Of a DNA stretch of 64,000 bases, positions 10,795 to 23,780 are shown piece after piece. Source of the stretch: Lycocorax pyrrhopterus obiensis (Eukaryota > Chordata > Aves > Passeriformes > Paradisaeidae); NCBI GenBank assembly GCA_014706295.1, contig JACSVZ010000001.1:1487740-1551739 (forward strand), read 5' to 3'. Positions within the stretch are counted from its first letter, which is position 1; every line of letters begins with the position of its first letter. Both the position numbers and the translations under genes were made by a program. A model generated the notes under the pieces. The model had not been told where the DNA came from, searched no databases, and saw only the letters and a program-made list of their open reading frames with translations.

Positions 10795-10985
10795 TTCATG
10801 GAATCATGGAATGGTTTGGGTTGGAAGGGACCTTAAAGCCCATCCAGTGTCACCCCTGCCACGGGCAGGGACACCTTCCACTGTCCCAGGCTGCTCCAAG
10901 CCCCAGTGTCCAACCTGGCCTTGGGCACTGCCAGGGATCCAGGGGCAGCCACAGCTGCTCTGGGCACCCTGTGCCAGGGCCTCGG
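10795..10985 (-). repeat. CR1 fragment, type A
   Basis: Starts with paired GGAATCATGGAATGG octamers and continues through the type A cassette to CCTGTGCCAGGGCCT. It lies just outside the proposed RUNX1 3' UTR end. Confidence 0.9.
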
Positions 10986-11236
10986 TGTAAATTTCCCTCC
11001 TGCTCTGGTGTCCCATTGGATTTCAGGCCTTTCACCAGGTTACTCCACAGCAAGAAAATACCATTTTGGCAAAAAGAAAGAAATAATTAAAAAAAAAAGC
11101 ATGGAAACCTATTTTTGATGTTGTGAGTGACACACGGTCAGCACCCTCCTCCTGACGGCTCCTTTTTCCCTGAGAGGGTTTTTTTTTGTCCCTGATAAAA
11201 GAATGCACCAGGCCCACGGGCATACTTGTCAAACAT

Positions 11237-11242
11237 TTTATT
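11237..11242 (-). terminator. RUNX1: Candidate distal polyadenylation signal of RUNX1
   Basis: TTTATT on the plus strand is AATAAA on the minus strand, about 5.5 kb past the RUNX1 stop. The next 30 minus-strand bases are G/T-containing (GTATGCCCGTGGGCCTGG). The only other AATAAA I found in the UTR interval is near 13772-13777, inside a CR1 copy. Assignment rests on distance and motif only. Confidence 0.35.
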
Positions 11243-11291
11243 TGTCATTCACACTAATTATGATATTGAATTTACAGAGGAAACTGTGGTA

Positions 11292-11322
11292 CAAAGAAAG
11301 AAAGAAAGCAAAGAAAGAAAAG
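11292..11322 (+). repeat. (AAAG)n microsatellite
   Basis: AAAG units with one interruption (AAAGCAAAG), close to the proposed RUNX1 poly(A) site. On the RNA strand this would read as CTTT repeats. Confidence 0.8.
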
Positions 11323-13556
11323 TGTTCATTAGCACTACTGCAGCAGTCCAGCTGCTCTGGGTAGTTGCAATGAATTCTCCTGTGGTGCTGGACACAGCCG
11401 TCCCTGTGGACAGTGAGAGGCTACCCTGGGGTGGTATCTAGAGATTCCTGGAGTGGGGGGGGAAAAAAATCTACTCTATTCTCTTTTCCTATCTGGTTCC
11501 AAAAATCAGCAGCCACCCCCTGCCCTCCCTCCCTTCCCAAGCAGAGAAATCCCCAGCAATCACCCCCAAAAGAACCCAAATTTCCACAACCTGGTGGTTT
11601 CCCCTTCTGGAAAAGTTCAGCCTGAAAGGGAAAATGGGGCTGTTGCAGGATGCTGCAGCCTCTGTTTTGTAAACATAGCCAGGAAATGCTGAACTAATCC
11701 CCTTTGGTGCCACTCTGATGGGGCTGTGTCCCCCCTCAGCCTCACCACCTCACACTGAAATTTTGGTTTTAAAAAGAGCTGGAATTGTCCAACCCCAAAT
11801 ACCACAAATAACCCACAGATGATTTTTTTTGTTGTTGTTTTTGCACGTTTGTTTCTCCCCTACCACAAAAAAAAAGTGAAGGATGTTGGATAGAGACCAT
11901 GCTATAACTGTTTACAAAAGTGAATAAAATGTAGTTCCTCTTGAAGCCTAAAAATAACTAATTGGGAAAAGAAATAAGTCTCACTACAGTATTTCAGCAA
12001 ACACAAAGGTAAGTTCATTAAAAACACAGAAAAAATGAGAAAAATGCAGAGTAATTACAAGCACTAAATATTATTTTGGCTAGGAAGCTTTGGAAATCTA
12101 TTTACAGACATAAATACAAGTAACTCTGGGGATGCAACCCTTTTAGGACAAGGAGGAAAAACGCCGAGTGCTTGGGGCTGACCCAGCGAGGTGAACAAAA
12201 ACCGCACGGGAAAATGTTACAAGGCAGGAAAACAAGGCAGAGTTTTGCTCCGAGGACAGAAAACGGATCCACTTCTCCCTGAATTTCAAACACACCCATG
12301 GAAAAGGTCACCCAGGAAGCAGCAGTGAATGTTTCAAGAGTGCAGGAAGTTTGGGATGCTTTGGCGAAGGCTCTGGGCCATGTGGAGGAGAGGATTTCTC
12401 TCCTTCCCAGCAGCGAATTTGGCATCATCCTACAAATCAAACCCTTCACAGCAGGGATGCTCTCTGCATCCTCTTCTCCCTGCACTAAAGCTCCTCTCCA
12501 ACGCCCTGGGAGCGAGCAGGAACTCTTTAAATGAGTTTAAATGTTGTTGGAGAGGGAAATATTTGTCCTCAAGGCCAGCAAAATTTACTTTGAAGATGTT
12601 TGACGTGGACAAGGAGTTTTGTCTTGTGAAAGGAGCACCCAAGCTGAGAGTAAGGACTGCCATGAGCTGAATTTTGGGAGGGCGAGGTACCTGAAGCGCT
12701 CTGCTGACTGCAGCTCCAGAGCAGAAGCACAATAATTCTGTTTTTTTTGATTCCATTCAGCTCCCAGGATGATAAAACTATATAAATATATATATTTGAT
12801 ATCCATACAAAAATAGATGCTTGTATACTCTAATTTGGAGATGGGGATGGGGGAAATGTTTTATGCAAATATTTTTTTTTTTCTGCTTGTTAAGTGCCCT
12901 TAAGATACAAGAGGAAAGACGTGAGAGCATTTTCACAGCCTTGAAAAGCTTTGCCATCCTTAGTGATGGCTACAAAACCAAATGTTGGAGTAAACTGTGG
13001 CTTTTCATGAGGGAATACACTGAAACCCACAGTGATTAAACAGATTAATTGCCAGGGATAATGAACTTGGCTTTTCCTTTCCTCTGCAGTGCTGGACAGA
13101 CCCAGAGAGGTTGGACTCCAAAATTTGGCTGCTGGCAATAATCACACGGGAAACACTGGGAAATTCCAGAGAAGTGTCACTAAGGACATGGGGAAATGTG
13201 GTGGTGACCAGTTCTGCATTTCCTCATCCTGTTCACACCAGGGAGAGCCAAATAAAACCTCACCTTTAGGATGAGAGGAGACAAAGTAGAGGCAGAGACA
13301 CGGGAAATGTTTGCTTTAGGGTCTGAGCTCCAGGCTGAGAGGTGCCAGCTCCCTGTTCCTGTGAATCCCTGATTTTTTAGCTTCCAAGGTGGGTGGGTTT
13401 CAATACTGGGGGCTAAAAGAGGCGAAGGGCTGTAGCAGAAAGGAGGCTGTGGTGTCCCACAGGCCTGGGAGTGCGGTGGCCATTGACCTCACCTCGGTCG
13501 CCACATTGACCTCACCTCGGTGTCCACAACAACCTCACTTCTGCCACTGGGCTGAA

Positions 13557-13790
13557 CTCATGGAATCATCAAATCATGGATTGGTTTGGGTGGGAAGGGA
13601 CCTTAAACTCATCCAGTGCCACCCCTGCCGTGGGCAGGGACACCTCCCACTGTCCCAGGCTGCTCCAAGCCCCAATGTCCAACCTGGCCTTGGGCACTGC
13701 CAGGGATCCAGGGGCAGCCACAGCTGCTCTGGGCACCCTGTGCCAGGGCCTGCCCACCCTCACAGAGAAGAATTTATTCCAAATATCTCA
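13557..13790 (-). repeat. CR1 fragment, type A, in the RUNX1 3' UTR
   Basis: Complete type A 3' end with a terminal octamer cluster (ATGGAATCATCAAATCATGG), extending to about 13790. It lies in the same orientation as RUNX1 and would be transcribed as part of the UTR. Confidence 0.9.
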
Positions 13791-15097
13791 TCTATTCCTT
13801 TTCTCCTTCACCTTAATACCATCTCCCTCGTCCCATCACTCCATGCTTTTGCTAAAATTCCCTCTCCAGCTCACCTGGCCCTTCCTGGCTCCTCCAAGCT
13901 CCTCTCCTCTCCCTCCTTGCTGTGTTTCCACTCCCAGCTCTGGGCACTGTGGTGGTCCAGTCACAAGGCAGATGTGAGAGCTGCAATCCATTACGATTTT
14001 AATTGAGAGCTGTAATAAATTAGGGTTTGAATTGCACAGAATGTGTGGGATGGATTCTGCAACAGAGCTGCTGCTCAGTGATGAGGGACTTTTTTTTTGG
14101 CTACTGAAGAGGTGAGAGTCCAGCTATGGAAATGCTACAACAGGGGGGGTCTCTGTATTTCTATATTCAGCAGGGCCTCCAGGCTTTCAAAATATAATTT
14201 TTAGTATCCTGATATAATTTGGATGTTTTCTGCCTTTTTTTGTTCAGAGCAAACTCTGGAAGATCAGAAAGGATGTTCCATTAAATGAAAAGCACAAGGC
14301 CATGTGTTTTAACAAGAATGTTTTGGGCTTTTGCTGAGATCTCTTGAAACACTCCCTTTTTGCTGCACAAAAACGACCTTACTGACAATGGAAATTCTTC
14401 GATTCTTTTCAGTACCAAAGTGCTACTGCATCCGACTCCAACAAAGAAGCAAAATCATATATATATATAAAAAAAAAAGAGAAAACTTGAAAAACAAATG
14501 GTTTTAAATAAGTCCAGCTGTTTTGCTGCCTGCAGCCAAGGATCTTTTTTAATTTGAATCTTTTTAACTTTTTTTTTTTTTCTAAAACATCAAACACTGA
14601 TCTGAAGTCCTGCTTTCAAATACTCTCTGAGTTGACCTGCAATTGTTTCTCTCGTTTGAGAGGTACATTAAATAACAATCAGCTCATTTGGGACGCACAC
14701 GAGTCAACATCAGCAGTCTGGAGTTAAGGAGTAGTACAAGAGCTGCGTTCTGAGCAAACCTCCAATAAAATAGTGCCATAAACGTTACAGTGACATCTGA
14801 TATGTTTGTGCCGGAGCGATGGGCGCCGGTGACGGCTCTGTGCTCAACCTGCTCTGAGTAAAAGCCTTGTAGATTTACTACAGGGCACAACATTGGCTAC
14901 ACCAGCTTTAAAAGCCCCTCCTCTTCTCCCACAAGATGCACATGGAAGGATTGTCCGGGCCCTGGCTTTTCTGGAGCTTTCCAAGTGAGCTTGGTGGCCC
15001 TGTCCAGGAACTGATCTGTTTTCCAGCAGACTGGAACGGGGCTTTTGCGCTCTACAGAAATCCTGGGAGCAAATCTCACCCAGATTCCATCTGCCAT

Positions 15098-15343
15098 GGG
15101 AATCACAGGATCAGGGAATGGTTTGGGCTGGAAAGGGTCTTAAAGATCATCCACCATAATTGCCGTGGGCAGGGACATCTCCCGCTATCCCAGGCTGCTC
15201 CAAGCTGGCCTTGGACACTTCCAGGGATCCAGGGGCAGCCACCACTGCTCTGGGCAACCTCCCAGGGAACAATTCCTTTCCAATATCCCATCCAGCCCTG
15301 CCCTCTGGCAGTGGGAAGCCATTCCCTGTGTCCTGGCACTCCA
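15098..15343 (-). repeat. CR1 fragment, type A, in the RUNX1 3' UTR
   Basis: More diverged than the 13.6-kb copy and lacking the CACCCTGTGCCAGGGCC segment, which looks like an internal deletion. Same orientation as RUNX1. Confidence 0.85.
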
Positions 15344-16034
15344 GTGGGCGGGTATTTAATTAGGGAATATTGAATTTGCCTTATGAAGTATCTACATCCT
15401 GATTCCTGATCCTGAGGGGCACCGCTGGTGACGAAGGAAAAGCGTGGGAGGAGTAGGGAGAGATGACTCCACCGCTTGGAAAGGTACAGAAATTCCCCGG
15501 GATTTTGGTGCCTTCCAGTGGGAACTGGGCACCTCAATGCCTTCAAGGATCTAAGCTGGGTAAAATGAGAGTGAGATAACTGTAAACAATATTTTTAGGG
15601 AATTAGGAGGTCACTTTGCCCATCGTTATTCCAGCCTTTTTCAATGTGAGAAATTTGACTTTGGCTGCTACCAAAAAAAGGCAATTGCTGATATTTTTTT
15701 TTTTAATATAGGCATATTTAAATAATAATAGTATCAACAAATAAGAAAAGTCTAAATATCAAGCATAAATATCAATGAACTCATCAAAGAAATACAGTAG
15801 TTGAAAATGACCCAAGGCTGTAGCCGTTGTGTTAAAAATCAAAAAAAAGTCCAAGAGATAAAAAGTTAAATTAAGTCATTGAAAAAGGGGCTGATTCTTT
15901 CAGTTGACAAAGCAAGAAAGAAGCAAGCATGATTAAAACAAAAAAAAAGAGCAAAATCTTTTTTTTTTTGCAATTTATAAGGTGCCAAGAGAAATAAAAC
16001 AAATTAGATGCAAAGCAGGATGAGCTGCATCCTG

Positions 16035-16170
16035 AAAAAAAAACCGAAAAAAACCAAAAACCACCAAAAAAACTAAACCCAAAACAAACAAAAAAACCCC
16101 AACCCAGTAATAAAAAATTCCATATTCTTTGGAATATACAAACAAAAACAAAACAAAGAAAAGAAAGAAA
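16035..16170 (+). repeat. A-rich low-complexity tract
   Basis: Runs of A broken by C (AAAACCAAAAACCACC type). In the RUNX1 transcript this would be a U/G-rich stretch about 0.6 kb after the stop, a possible site for U-rich RNA-binding proteins by inference. Confidence 0.7.
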
Positions 16171-16719
16171 GAAGTCCAACATATAAAACCTCTCATTCAC
16201 AGCATTGCTAAAACAGAAGCGTTCACAGTTTCCCTCTGGGAATCTTCCTATACTTCCTTACACTTAAGATGTCCATAAGATGCAGTAAACTCACTAAGAT
16301 TTGTTTTTTGGGTTTTTCTTTTTTTTTTTTTTAGGTTTTAAGTCTTAAAAATAGAACTGAACCGAAACTCTCTTTTAGGGCTGTGGAGACCTTCAAGCCC
16401 AGGCACACTGGGAAGCCACAGGCCTGGAATCAGGCTGGATACCCTTCTACCCACCCTTGCTACCTCTGCACCACCAACCGGGGCGTCCTCCTTCCCAGAA
16501 GCTCGTTCTCCTGCCGGGAATACTTTGCCGGAGCGACGCGGCTCCACCAGGGACTGGCAACGAGAGCCACCACTCCTGGGAGCGCTGACTTCTGAAGGGT
16601 TTGCTCCTGAAACTCGTGGATGAACGCGGCAGGGCCCACAAGGAAGTTTCTGGGATCCCTCCGAGCGCCGGGAAATGGGGAGTCCTTTAGTCCTGACCCT
16701 TGAGCTCCTCCAAACCTCC

Positions 16720-17247
<528 letters not shown>

Positions 17248-17250
<3 letters not shown>

Positions 17251-17676
17251 AATCCCAGGATCCTGGAAGGAATTAGGTCAGGAAGAACCTCTGAGCTCAT
17301 TGAGGCCCAGCTGTGCCCGATGCCCACCTTGACCCCAGCCCAGAGCACTGAGTGCCACGTCCAGGCCTTCCTGGGACACCTCCAGGGATGGGCACTCCAA
17401 ACCTCCCTGGGCAGCTCTTTCCAAGGCCTGACCTCCCTTTCCATGAGGAAATTCCTGCTGGTGTCCAACCTGAGCCTCCCCTGGCCCAGCCTGAGGCCGT
17501 TCCCTCTCCTCCTGTCCCTGTTCCCTGGGAGCAGAGCCCGACCCCCCCCGGCTGCCCCCTCCTGTCAGGGAGTTGTGCAGAGCCACAAGGTCCCCCCTGA
17601 GCCTCCTTTGCTCCAGGCTGAGCCCCTTTCCCAGCTCCCTCAGCCGCTCCTGGGGCTCCAGCCCCTTCCCAGCTCA
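17248..17676 (-). repeat. CR1 fragment, type C, abutting the RUNX1 acceptor
   Basis: Long type C copy starting at its CR1 3' end (CAGAATCCCAGGATCC) only about 34 bases upstream of the terminal exon. Within the 3' end, GGAAGGAATTAGGTCAGG replaces the usual GAGGCTGGAAAAGCC segment. Confidence 0.9.
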
Positions 17677-17681
17677 TTACA

Positions 17682-17872
17682 GAATCCCAGGATCCCTGAG
17701 GCTGGAAAAGCCCTCCCAGCCCAGCGAGGCCCAGCTGTGCCCGATGCCCACCTTGTCCCCAGCCCAGAGCACTGAGTGCCACGTCCAGGCCTTCCTGGGA
17801 CACCTCCAGGGATGGGCACTCCAAACCTCCCTGGGCAGCCCTTCCAATACCTAATCCCCCTTTCCATGAAGA
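17682..17872 (-). repeat. CR1 fragment, type C, second tandem copy
   Basis: A fresh 3' end (CAGAATCCCAGGATCCCTGA) begins directly where the previous copy ends after CCCTTCCCAGCTC. Either one copy inserted into another or there were two independent insertions. It is truncated at about 17872. Confidence 0.9.
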
Positions 17873-18581
17873 ATTTTGAGCTGACAGTACAAGGTTATAA
17901 CCAACATCCAAACTCTGATCTAACATTAACCAGAATGGCTGGAACCTATCCCTCCCTTGCTGTCTGACGGAGTCGTTGCACTCTGGGAGATGTGGATATT
18001 TTGGATTAATTTCAGTAAAGGAGCAGCTACAGAGGAGTGCCAGGCTCTGGCCCTGCTTTGTGCTCCCTCTCACAGACCTCGCAGCACAGGCAATTATTTA
18101 CACTCGGAGTGTCCTTGGCCTCGGGTGGGTGGGGAGCAGCGACACAGATCTCAAACTCCTTGCCCAACATCCTTTGACTCACCAGGGACACTGATGGCAC
18201 CTAAACAGAAACTGGGCAGCTTTTGCACAGCCTGTTTTGTTTGCTGCCAGTTTTGTTTGCCGTGTCAAAGGGGAAGCTCCATGGAGCTCCATGGATCATC
18301 CTTGGGGTACACAGCCATGCACAGAAAGAGTGACAGCTCAGCTCAGCTGTCAGCACTCAGGAGTTCCCCATGGCTCTCCATCCCTCCAAAGCCAAGATAA
18401 ATAAGGTTTACTCGAGGTCTTGGTGCCTGTGTCCTCATTTAGTGTCCACGTCATTGTCACTGACTCCTGGACACTTTGGCTTTGGTGAGTAAAAAAGGAC
18501 AAGGGAATGCTGCGTTTGGGGGTTGATGGTTTTACTTCCTTCCATGTGTGCCAGGAGCCTTTCTCATCCTGCTGAGTGAAA

Positions 18582-18825
18582 TCATGGAATTCTTGAGGTT
18601 GGAAAAGCCCTCCAAGATCCCACCTGTGAACAATTCCCACCTTGTCCCCAGCCCAGAGCACTGAGTGCCACATCCAGGCCTTCCTGGGACACCTCCAGGG
18701 ATGGGCACTCCAAACCTCCCTGAGCAGCTCTTTCCAAGGCCTGACCTCCCTTTCCATGGGGAAATTCCTGCTGGTGTCCAACCTGAGCCTCCCGTGGCAC
18801 AGCCTGAGGCCGTTCCCTCTGAAAT
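18582..18825 (-). repeat. CR1 fragment, type C
   Basis: The 3' end is diverged (GGAATTCTTGAGGTTGG) but the diagnostic cassette is intact. It ends abruptly at AGGCCGTTCCCTCTG. Confidence 0.85.
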
Positions 18826-20714
18826 GTTTCACAGGACAGTCAAATCCTGCTCTGCTTTGTCTGACATCCCTGGAATTATGTCCAGTCCCGTCCTCTCTTT
18901 CCCTGCACGGATTAAACAAGCGGAGCAGATCCTCTTTAGGAAGGATCTTCATCGTGACTCAGGTGAATGGAAGGTCTCATCCCCAGAGCTGGCAGCGCTG
19001 CCTGGTTAAGATAACAACAATAATAATGATGGAAAAATCCCTCCAGAAGAAAGACAACTTCTCCTGGCAGGCAAGGCGTGGAGTCTGCAGCGGAGGAGCC
19101 GCGTGCTGAAGGAAATACTCCTGAGGAGGAGCAGAGGGAAAACAAAGCTCTTGGCTCTTTCCAGATTTCAAGCTGGAGCAGAGTGAGTCTGGGATTCTTG
19201 GAGCAGACAGACTGCAGAGCCAAGCTCTGGAAGCTCACCAGGACACATCAGCCCACCTCAGTGAGTTTCTCTTAATTTCGTAGAAGAGCTCTGAACTTGC
19301 TGTTTGCTTCCTTTAGAGTTTGCCATCCATTTATTTCTGGAAAATTAATGGGAACACATTCCATTCCCCAAAACCCTGTCACCTTTGGGTTTAACATGGG
19401 AAGACACACGATGGAATGGAGCAGCAGGAGCTTTGGAGGAGCCACGGTTAAGGGGGCATCTGCCAGGTTTTAAATGGCACTTCCACACCTCATTCCTGAG
19501 AAACTTCCTAAAACTGCCTGGGTACATCATTAATCAGATGAGGGTTCATTCTTCCCTGGCAAAAAGCAGAGTAATGACATTTAACGTCAAGATGGTTCAA
19601 ATATATCCCATATTGTTGCTTTTTCCTTGGAGGCACTGGGTCTTTAGTTGGGAGGGCCTAAAAACTCCTCAGATTTGCTCTTTCTTCTGCCAAGGAGAAA
19701 CTTCTTAGAGAGACACCACGTGTGGGTGACAGAAAATGTTGTGACAGATTTTTCCAGGAATGCTGGATGGCGTTTAAGGTCAGGAATTAGAACAGGAAAA
19801 GAAAGGATGCGGACATGGGAATGAAACCTTTCCAGGTTCCTTCACAAGGCATGGAGAAACTCTGCCAGCTCCGAGGAAAATCCCTGTGGCCATGGGCAGA
19901 AGAAGCAGCTTTGTGGAGAAGGATCTGAAGATCCTGGTGGAAAACGAAGGGGTATTCTAATTTTTTAAATTTCTGATTTCTAATTCTGTGTAAATAAAGA
20001 ATGAGAATTTTTACAGACTTTTTTTTAAAAAAAAGAAATGGTGCTCTTTTCTTCCCTTTCTGAAAAGTTCCCTGTGTTTTCAGCCCTCCCTACAACGCAA
20101 TTATCACCCAGACCTAACAAATAATTTAGATTTGGTGTGAGGCTTTCAAAGCAAGCTCTACATGACAACAACAGAACAGGCTGGAGCACGTTCAAGTGGT
20201 TCCCTCTGATCTCAGAAGAAGCCCTGAGTCTTCAAATGAGAGCAAGATGTGGAGTTAAAGGAGGGATTTTCGCAAAAGCTGTATGCAAATTAGAATGATA
20301 TGGCTCTCACTCATTTACAGAGAATTCCTGCTGCTGCACACACAGATTGGTTCAAGATGTGCAGGTCAGGGACAGTTGAGCGTGGTGGAACCAGGGGTGG
20401 CTTTCACTTCCATTTTTCTGGGGGATTCTAAAGCTCTGCAGGACCATTTGATGGACATGAAAAACAAGACAATCCAGTGCAATGCTTGCAATGTCCAACC
20501 CCAGCATCCTGCTGCCAATGGTCCACCCAAAACCTGCTGTGCTCTGCTGTGGAGTCAGAGGGAGGGAAGGAAACAGAGCTGGAATATCTGTGGCATCCAT
20601 TTCTTGGCAATGTGATAATTCCTCAGCAATCCAAATTATTTTAATATCTCCCTACGCCTTCAAAGTGCTGCTTTTCCTGGTGTTAGTTCTTTTTTGACAG
20701 TCCTGTGTTGGGCT

Positions 20715-20815
20715 CCAAACCCCAGGAGCAACCTGGGGTAGTGGGAGGTGTCCCTGCCCCTGGCAGGGGGTGGGAATGGGAGGAGCTTTAAGGTTTCTCC
20801 CACCCCAAACCAGTC
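20715..20815 (+). repeat. CR1 3' end, type A-like
   Basis: AACCTGGGGTAGTGGGAGGT through GTTTCTCCCACCCCAAACCA, in CR1 sense on the plus strand. It is followed directly by a type C copy in the same orientation. Confidence 0.7.
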
Positions 20816-20817
20816 TG

Positions 20818-21017
20818 GGGTTCAGGCTGGACACCAGGAGGAATTTCCTCATGGAAAGGGTGCTCAGGCCTTGGAAAGAGCTGCCCAGGGAGGGGGTGGA
20901 GGTGTCCAAGGAAGGCCTGGACGTGGCACTCAGTGCTCTGGGCTGGGGACAAGGTGGGCATCGGGCACAGCTTGGGATCAATGACCTTTGAGATCTTTCC
21001 AACCTAATTAATCCTGC
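20818..21017 (+). repeat. CR1 fragment, type C, with 3' end
   Basis: Plus-strand version of the type C cassette (GGACGTGGCACTCAGTGCTC), ending in a CCAACCTAATTAATCCTGCG-type terminus. Antisense to RUNX1 and about 180 bases from the donor of the 162-bp exon. Confidence 0.85.
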
Positions 21018-21200
21018 GATTGGTTTATCAAAATGCGACCCGGTTATCAAAATTCCCTATTTCTCCACTCTTCCCATGAATCCCCCAAAAACCTCGGAAC
21101 GAGCTTCTCTCCCAGAGAGCCCCCGAAGGGCTGGGGCAGCACCTGGGCCACCCGTGTGTCACCGGGGAGGTCACGGAGGGCCCGGGGGCGGTGTCCTTAC

Positions 21201-21362
21201 CTGAGAGGCGGCTGGAGAGCTCGGCCGTGAGCGAGGTCATGCCGCCGGCCCGGCCAGGTGAGATGGGCGTGGCCGGGTGCACGGCGGGCGTGGTGATGGA
21301 GCCCAGGTACTGGTAGGACTGGTCGTAGGACCAGGGCGGCGAGGGCTGCACCTGCCTGGTGT
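21201..21362 (-). CDS. RUNX1: RUNX1 162-bp exon (start of the transactivation region)
   Basis: It encodes (D)[19 protein letters not shown], then [19 protein letters not shown] and [14 protein letters not shown]. The acceptor is CTTGCAG (up to 21363) and the donor GTAAGG. The exon is 162 bp, as I recall for the matching human exon, with phase 1 at both ends, so skipping it keeps the frame. Proline-directed Ser/Thr sites (PSPPW, ATPISPG) match regions phosphorylated in RUNX proteins in general. Differences from the human protein as I remember it are conservative. Confidence 0.96.
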
Positions 21363-21714
21363 CTGCAAGCACAAAGAGACCTGTGGGCTGCTTGGAATGG
21401 CAGAACGTGGCGATCCAGCGCGGGAACGGGGTGGGAATAGAGGCTGGAAGCGCCCTGATAATTGAGTTTCACGTCTGTAAATCCCCCTTGTCAGGAGGGT
21501 TTCAAGTGAGTTTCTAGAATATGGTTTTTGTTTTATTTTTTTTTAATTTTGATTTTTTTTTCCTGGTGAAGCTTTTTTGCTGTTTCCTGTTAATAGCAGG
21601 CAGGAAAAAAAGAAGTCAGGGAAAACCAGATTAAAAATTTCCGAGGGGAAAAACTCCTCCTCAGTCTTTGGGGCTGTGTGTTCACAGCTCTTTTTGGCCA
21701 AAAATTGTCATGCA

Positions 21715-21965
21715 GGGCATCAAGGAGACCTCAAAGCCCCTCCAGTGCCACCCCTGCCATGGCACGGACACCTTCCACTGTCCCAGGCTGCTCCAACCTG
21801 GCCTTGGACACTTCCAGGGATCCACAGGCAGCCACAGCTGCTCTGGGAATTCCATCCCGGCCCCTCCCCACCCTCCCAGGGAACAATTCCTGCCCGACAT
21901 CCCATCCGGCCCTGCCCTCTGGCACTGGGAACCACTCCCCATTGTCACTGCAGTTCCTGAGGGGA
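21715..21965 (-). repeat. CR1 fragment, type A
   Basis: The extreme 3' end is missing. The copy starts in the cassette (CAAAGCCCCTCCAGTGCCAC) and extends to CTGCAGTTCCTGAGGGG. Its CAGGGATCCACAGGCAGCC variant shows some age. Confidence 0.85.
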
Positions 21966-23087
21966 TGCAGATCCTATGAAACCCACCGAGGGATTCTTTT
22001 CTGGCCACAGGATCAGTTTGGATGGGGGTTTGGAATCAGAGAAGCCCAAGAAGGAGTTTGTCCAAATCCGTTGCCTCAACTCTTTCCTGCTTATTTCACT
22101 TTGCAGCTAAAGCTGGGATTTTTCAGTGCATTGAAATGTCTCATTTTTGTATAAATCAAAGGAATCAAAGAGTTTTCTTCCCCCTTTACCCACCCAGATT
22201 TTTTTTCCCTATTTTTAGTAAAATCTTTTCTATTTTCTTCAGCTTTAAGAGCATCCTCCTGCAGCTCCCTCAAGATAATTGCCTTTATTGAAAAAAACAA
22301 ATGCTGGATGAACTGCATTCAGATAAAACTGATACCAGCAAGGAAGGGAAATTTCCCAAGCCTGAGATGAGGACTTTGATCTCCCATCAGAAAGCCCATC
22401 TGGAAAATATTCTTTCGTTGTTCTTTATGGAGATGAGTTTTACATTTTGTTTGTTCCATCTGTTTACAAGGCAGGATTCATACAAAACTCCCAGCTTTTA
22501 AAAAGTTACAGATTGAAGTAAGATTTTTCTGCTGAGTAACAAGTTCAAATTCAGATGTGATTAATATTTAATTTATTTCTTTTTGCAGGCAGCCTTCCTT
22601 CAAAATAAAATCAGTTGACTCACGTTGGTAAAAAAAGCAACATCCAATTTCATTAAAAGGGCTTCAGGAGGAGCAAAAAGAGCACAAAACCTGTCGTGTT
22701 CTGAATTGCAGCATCACCTGGTTGTTAATTTATGGTCAGAGTTTATTGAAGACCACAGGGAGGGGCAGGAGGGAATTCAGTTTCCAGGGGTGGCATTAAA
22801 ACAAACACCCCAGAGCATCCACAGAGTGAGCCCTGTGCTGGGGTGACACCAAAGGCTTCGGTTCTGAGACGGGGTTCATTCAACCATTGCTCCCCCATTC
22901 CAGCAGGCAATCCCAGGGATTTCAGGACCTCACCCAAGTGCTAGAATCCCGGGACTAGAATTCCAATACCAGAATTCCAGCCAAGGGATGGGAACTGCCT
23001 CGTCCAGTCCTCCTGTCCGGGGAGCTCTGGCTGTGCTCTGCCACGGGTCCCTCTGTCACCCCCTTTTCAAGGGCTCTGCTCAGCTGC

Positions 23088-23125
23088 ATCCCAGAATCCC
23101 AGAATCCCAAAATCCCAGAATCTCA
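23088..23125. repeat. 9-bp tandem repeat (CCCAGAATC)
   Basis: About four copies of CCCAGAATC with one variant (CCCAAAATC), resembling an expanded CR1 terminal octamer cluster, just before the diverged CR1 copy that follows. Confidence 0.75.
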
Positions 23126-23239
23126 TGGACACCAGTAAGAAGATGCATAAAAAGATGCAGGAAGCAAGATCTTGCTACAGATTTGCTGAACACTGAGAAA
23201 AGAGTGAATTGAAATCTGGTTTCTTTCTTTTAGTGCTGC

Positions 23240-23780
23240 TAAAAGGAGCATCCCAGGATGGGCCAGGCTGGAAGGGCCCACAGCGGTCACTGCTCCCACC
23301 TCTGGGTCATCCCAGAGCACAGGGCACAGGAGTGGGAATATTCTGGGATATCCGCAGGGAGGAGCCTCCAGCCCCTCTCTGGGCTCTGTTCCAGCTCGGG
23401 CCCTGCCCAGGGCAGGAGTTGTGCCTCCTGTGCAGGGCAATTGCTGGGCTCAGGCCCTGCCCGTGGCTCTGGTGCCGCTGCTGGGCCCCGGAGCAGAGCC
23501 CGGGCCCTGCCCTGAGCCCTCCCTGCAGCCAGGGACAGCCAGGGCTGAGGGCCCCTCTCAGCTGGGGCTCCTCTGAGGCTGAGCAGCCCCGGCTCCCTCA
23601 GCCTGTCCTGGGCACCGAGATGCTCCAGGCCCTTCCTCAGCTGCGCAGCCTCCGCCGGCCCCGCTCCAGGAGCTCCCTGGCCCTGCTGTGCTGAGGAGCC
23701 AGAGCTGGACACGGCACCCCAGAGGTGCCCCCAGGGCTGGGCAGAGGGGCAGGATCACCCCTGACCTGCTGGAAATGCTC
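23240..23780 (-). repeat. Diverged CR1 fragment, another type
   Basis: It reads AGGCTGGAAGGGCCC near its 3' side and CAGAGCTGGACACGGCACCC further in. That matches the CR1 body layout, though it is none of types A-C. It is GC-rich and open in several frames on both strands. Confidence 0.65.

Larger units (their letters stand above)
11237..16719 (-). other. RUNX1: Probable 3' UTR of RUNX1
   Basis: Continuous AT-rich sequence follows the RUNX1 stop, with many homopolymer A/T runs on the RNA strand and no later coding exon. Mammalian RUNX1 is known for a 3' UTR of several kilobases, so about 5.5 kb is plausible. Two CR1 copies (13557-13790 and 15098-15343) sit inside it. The exact end is inferred. 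Confidence 0.4.
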
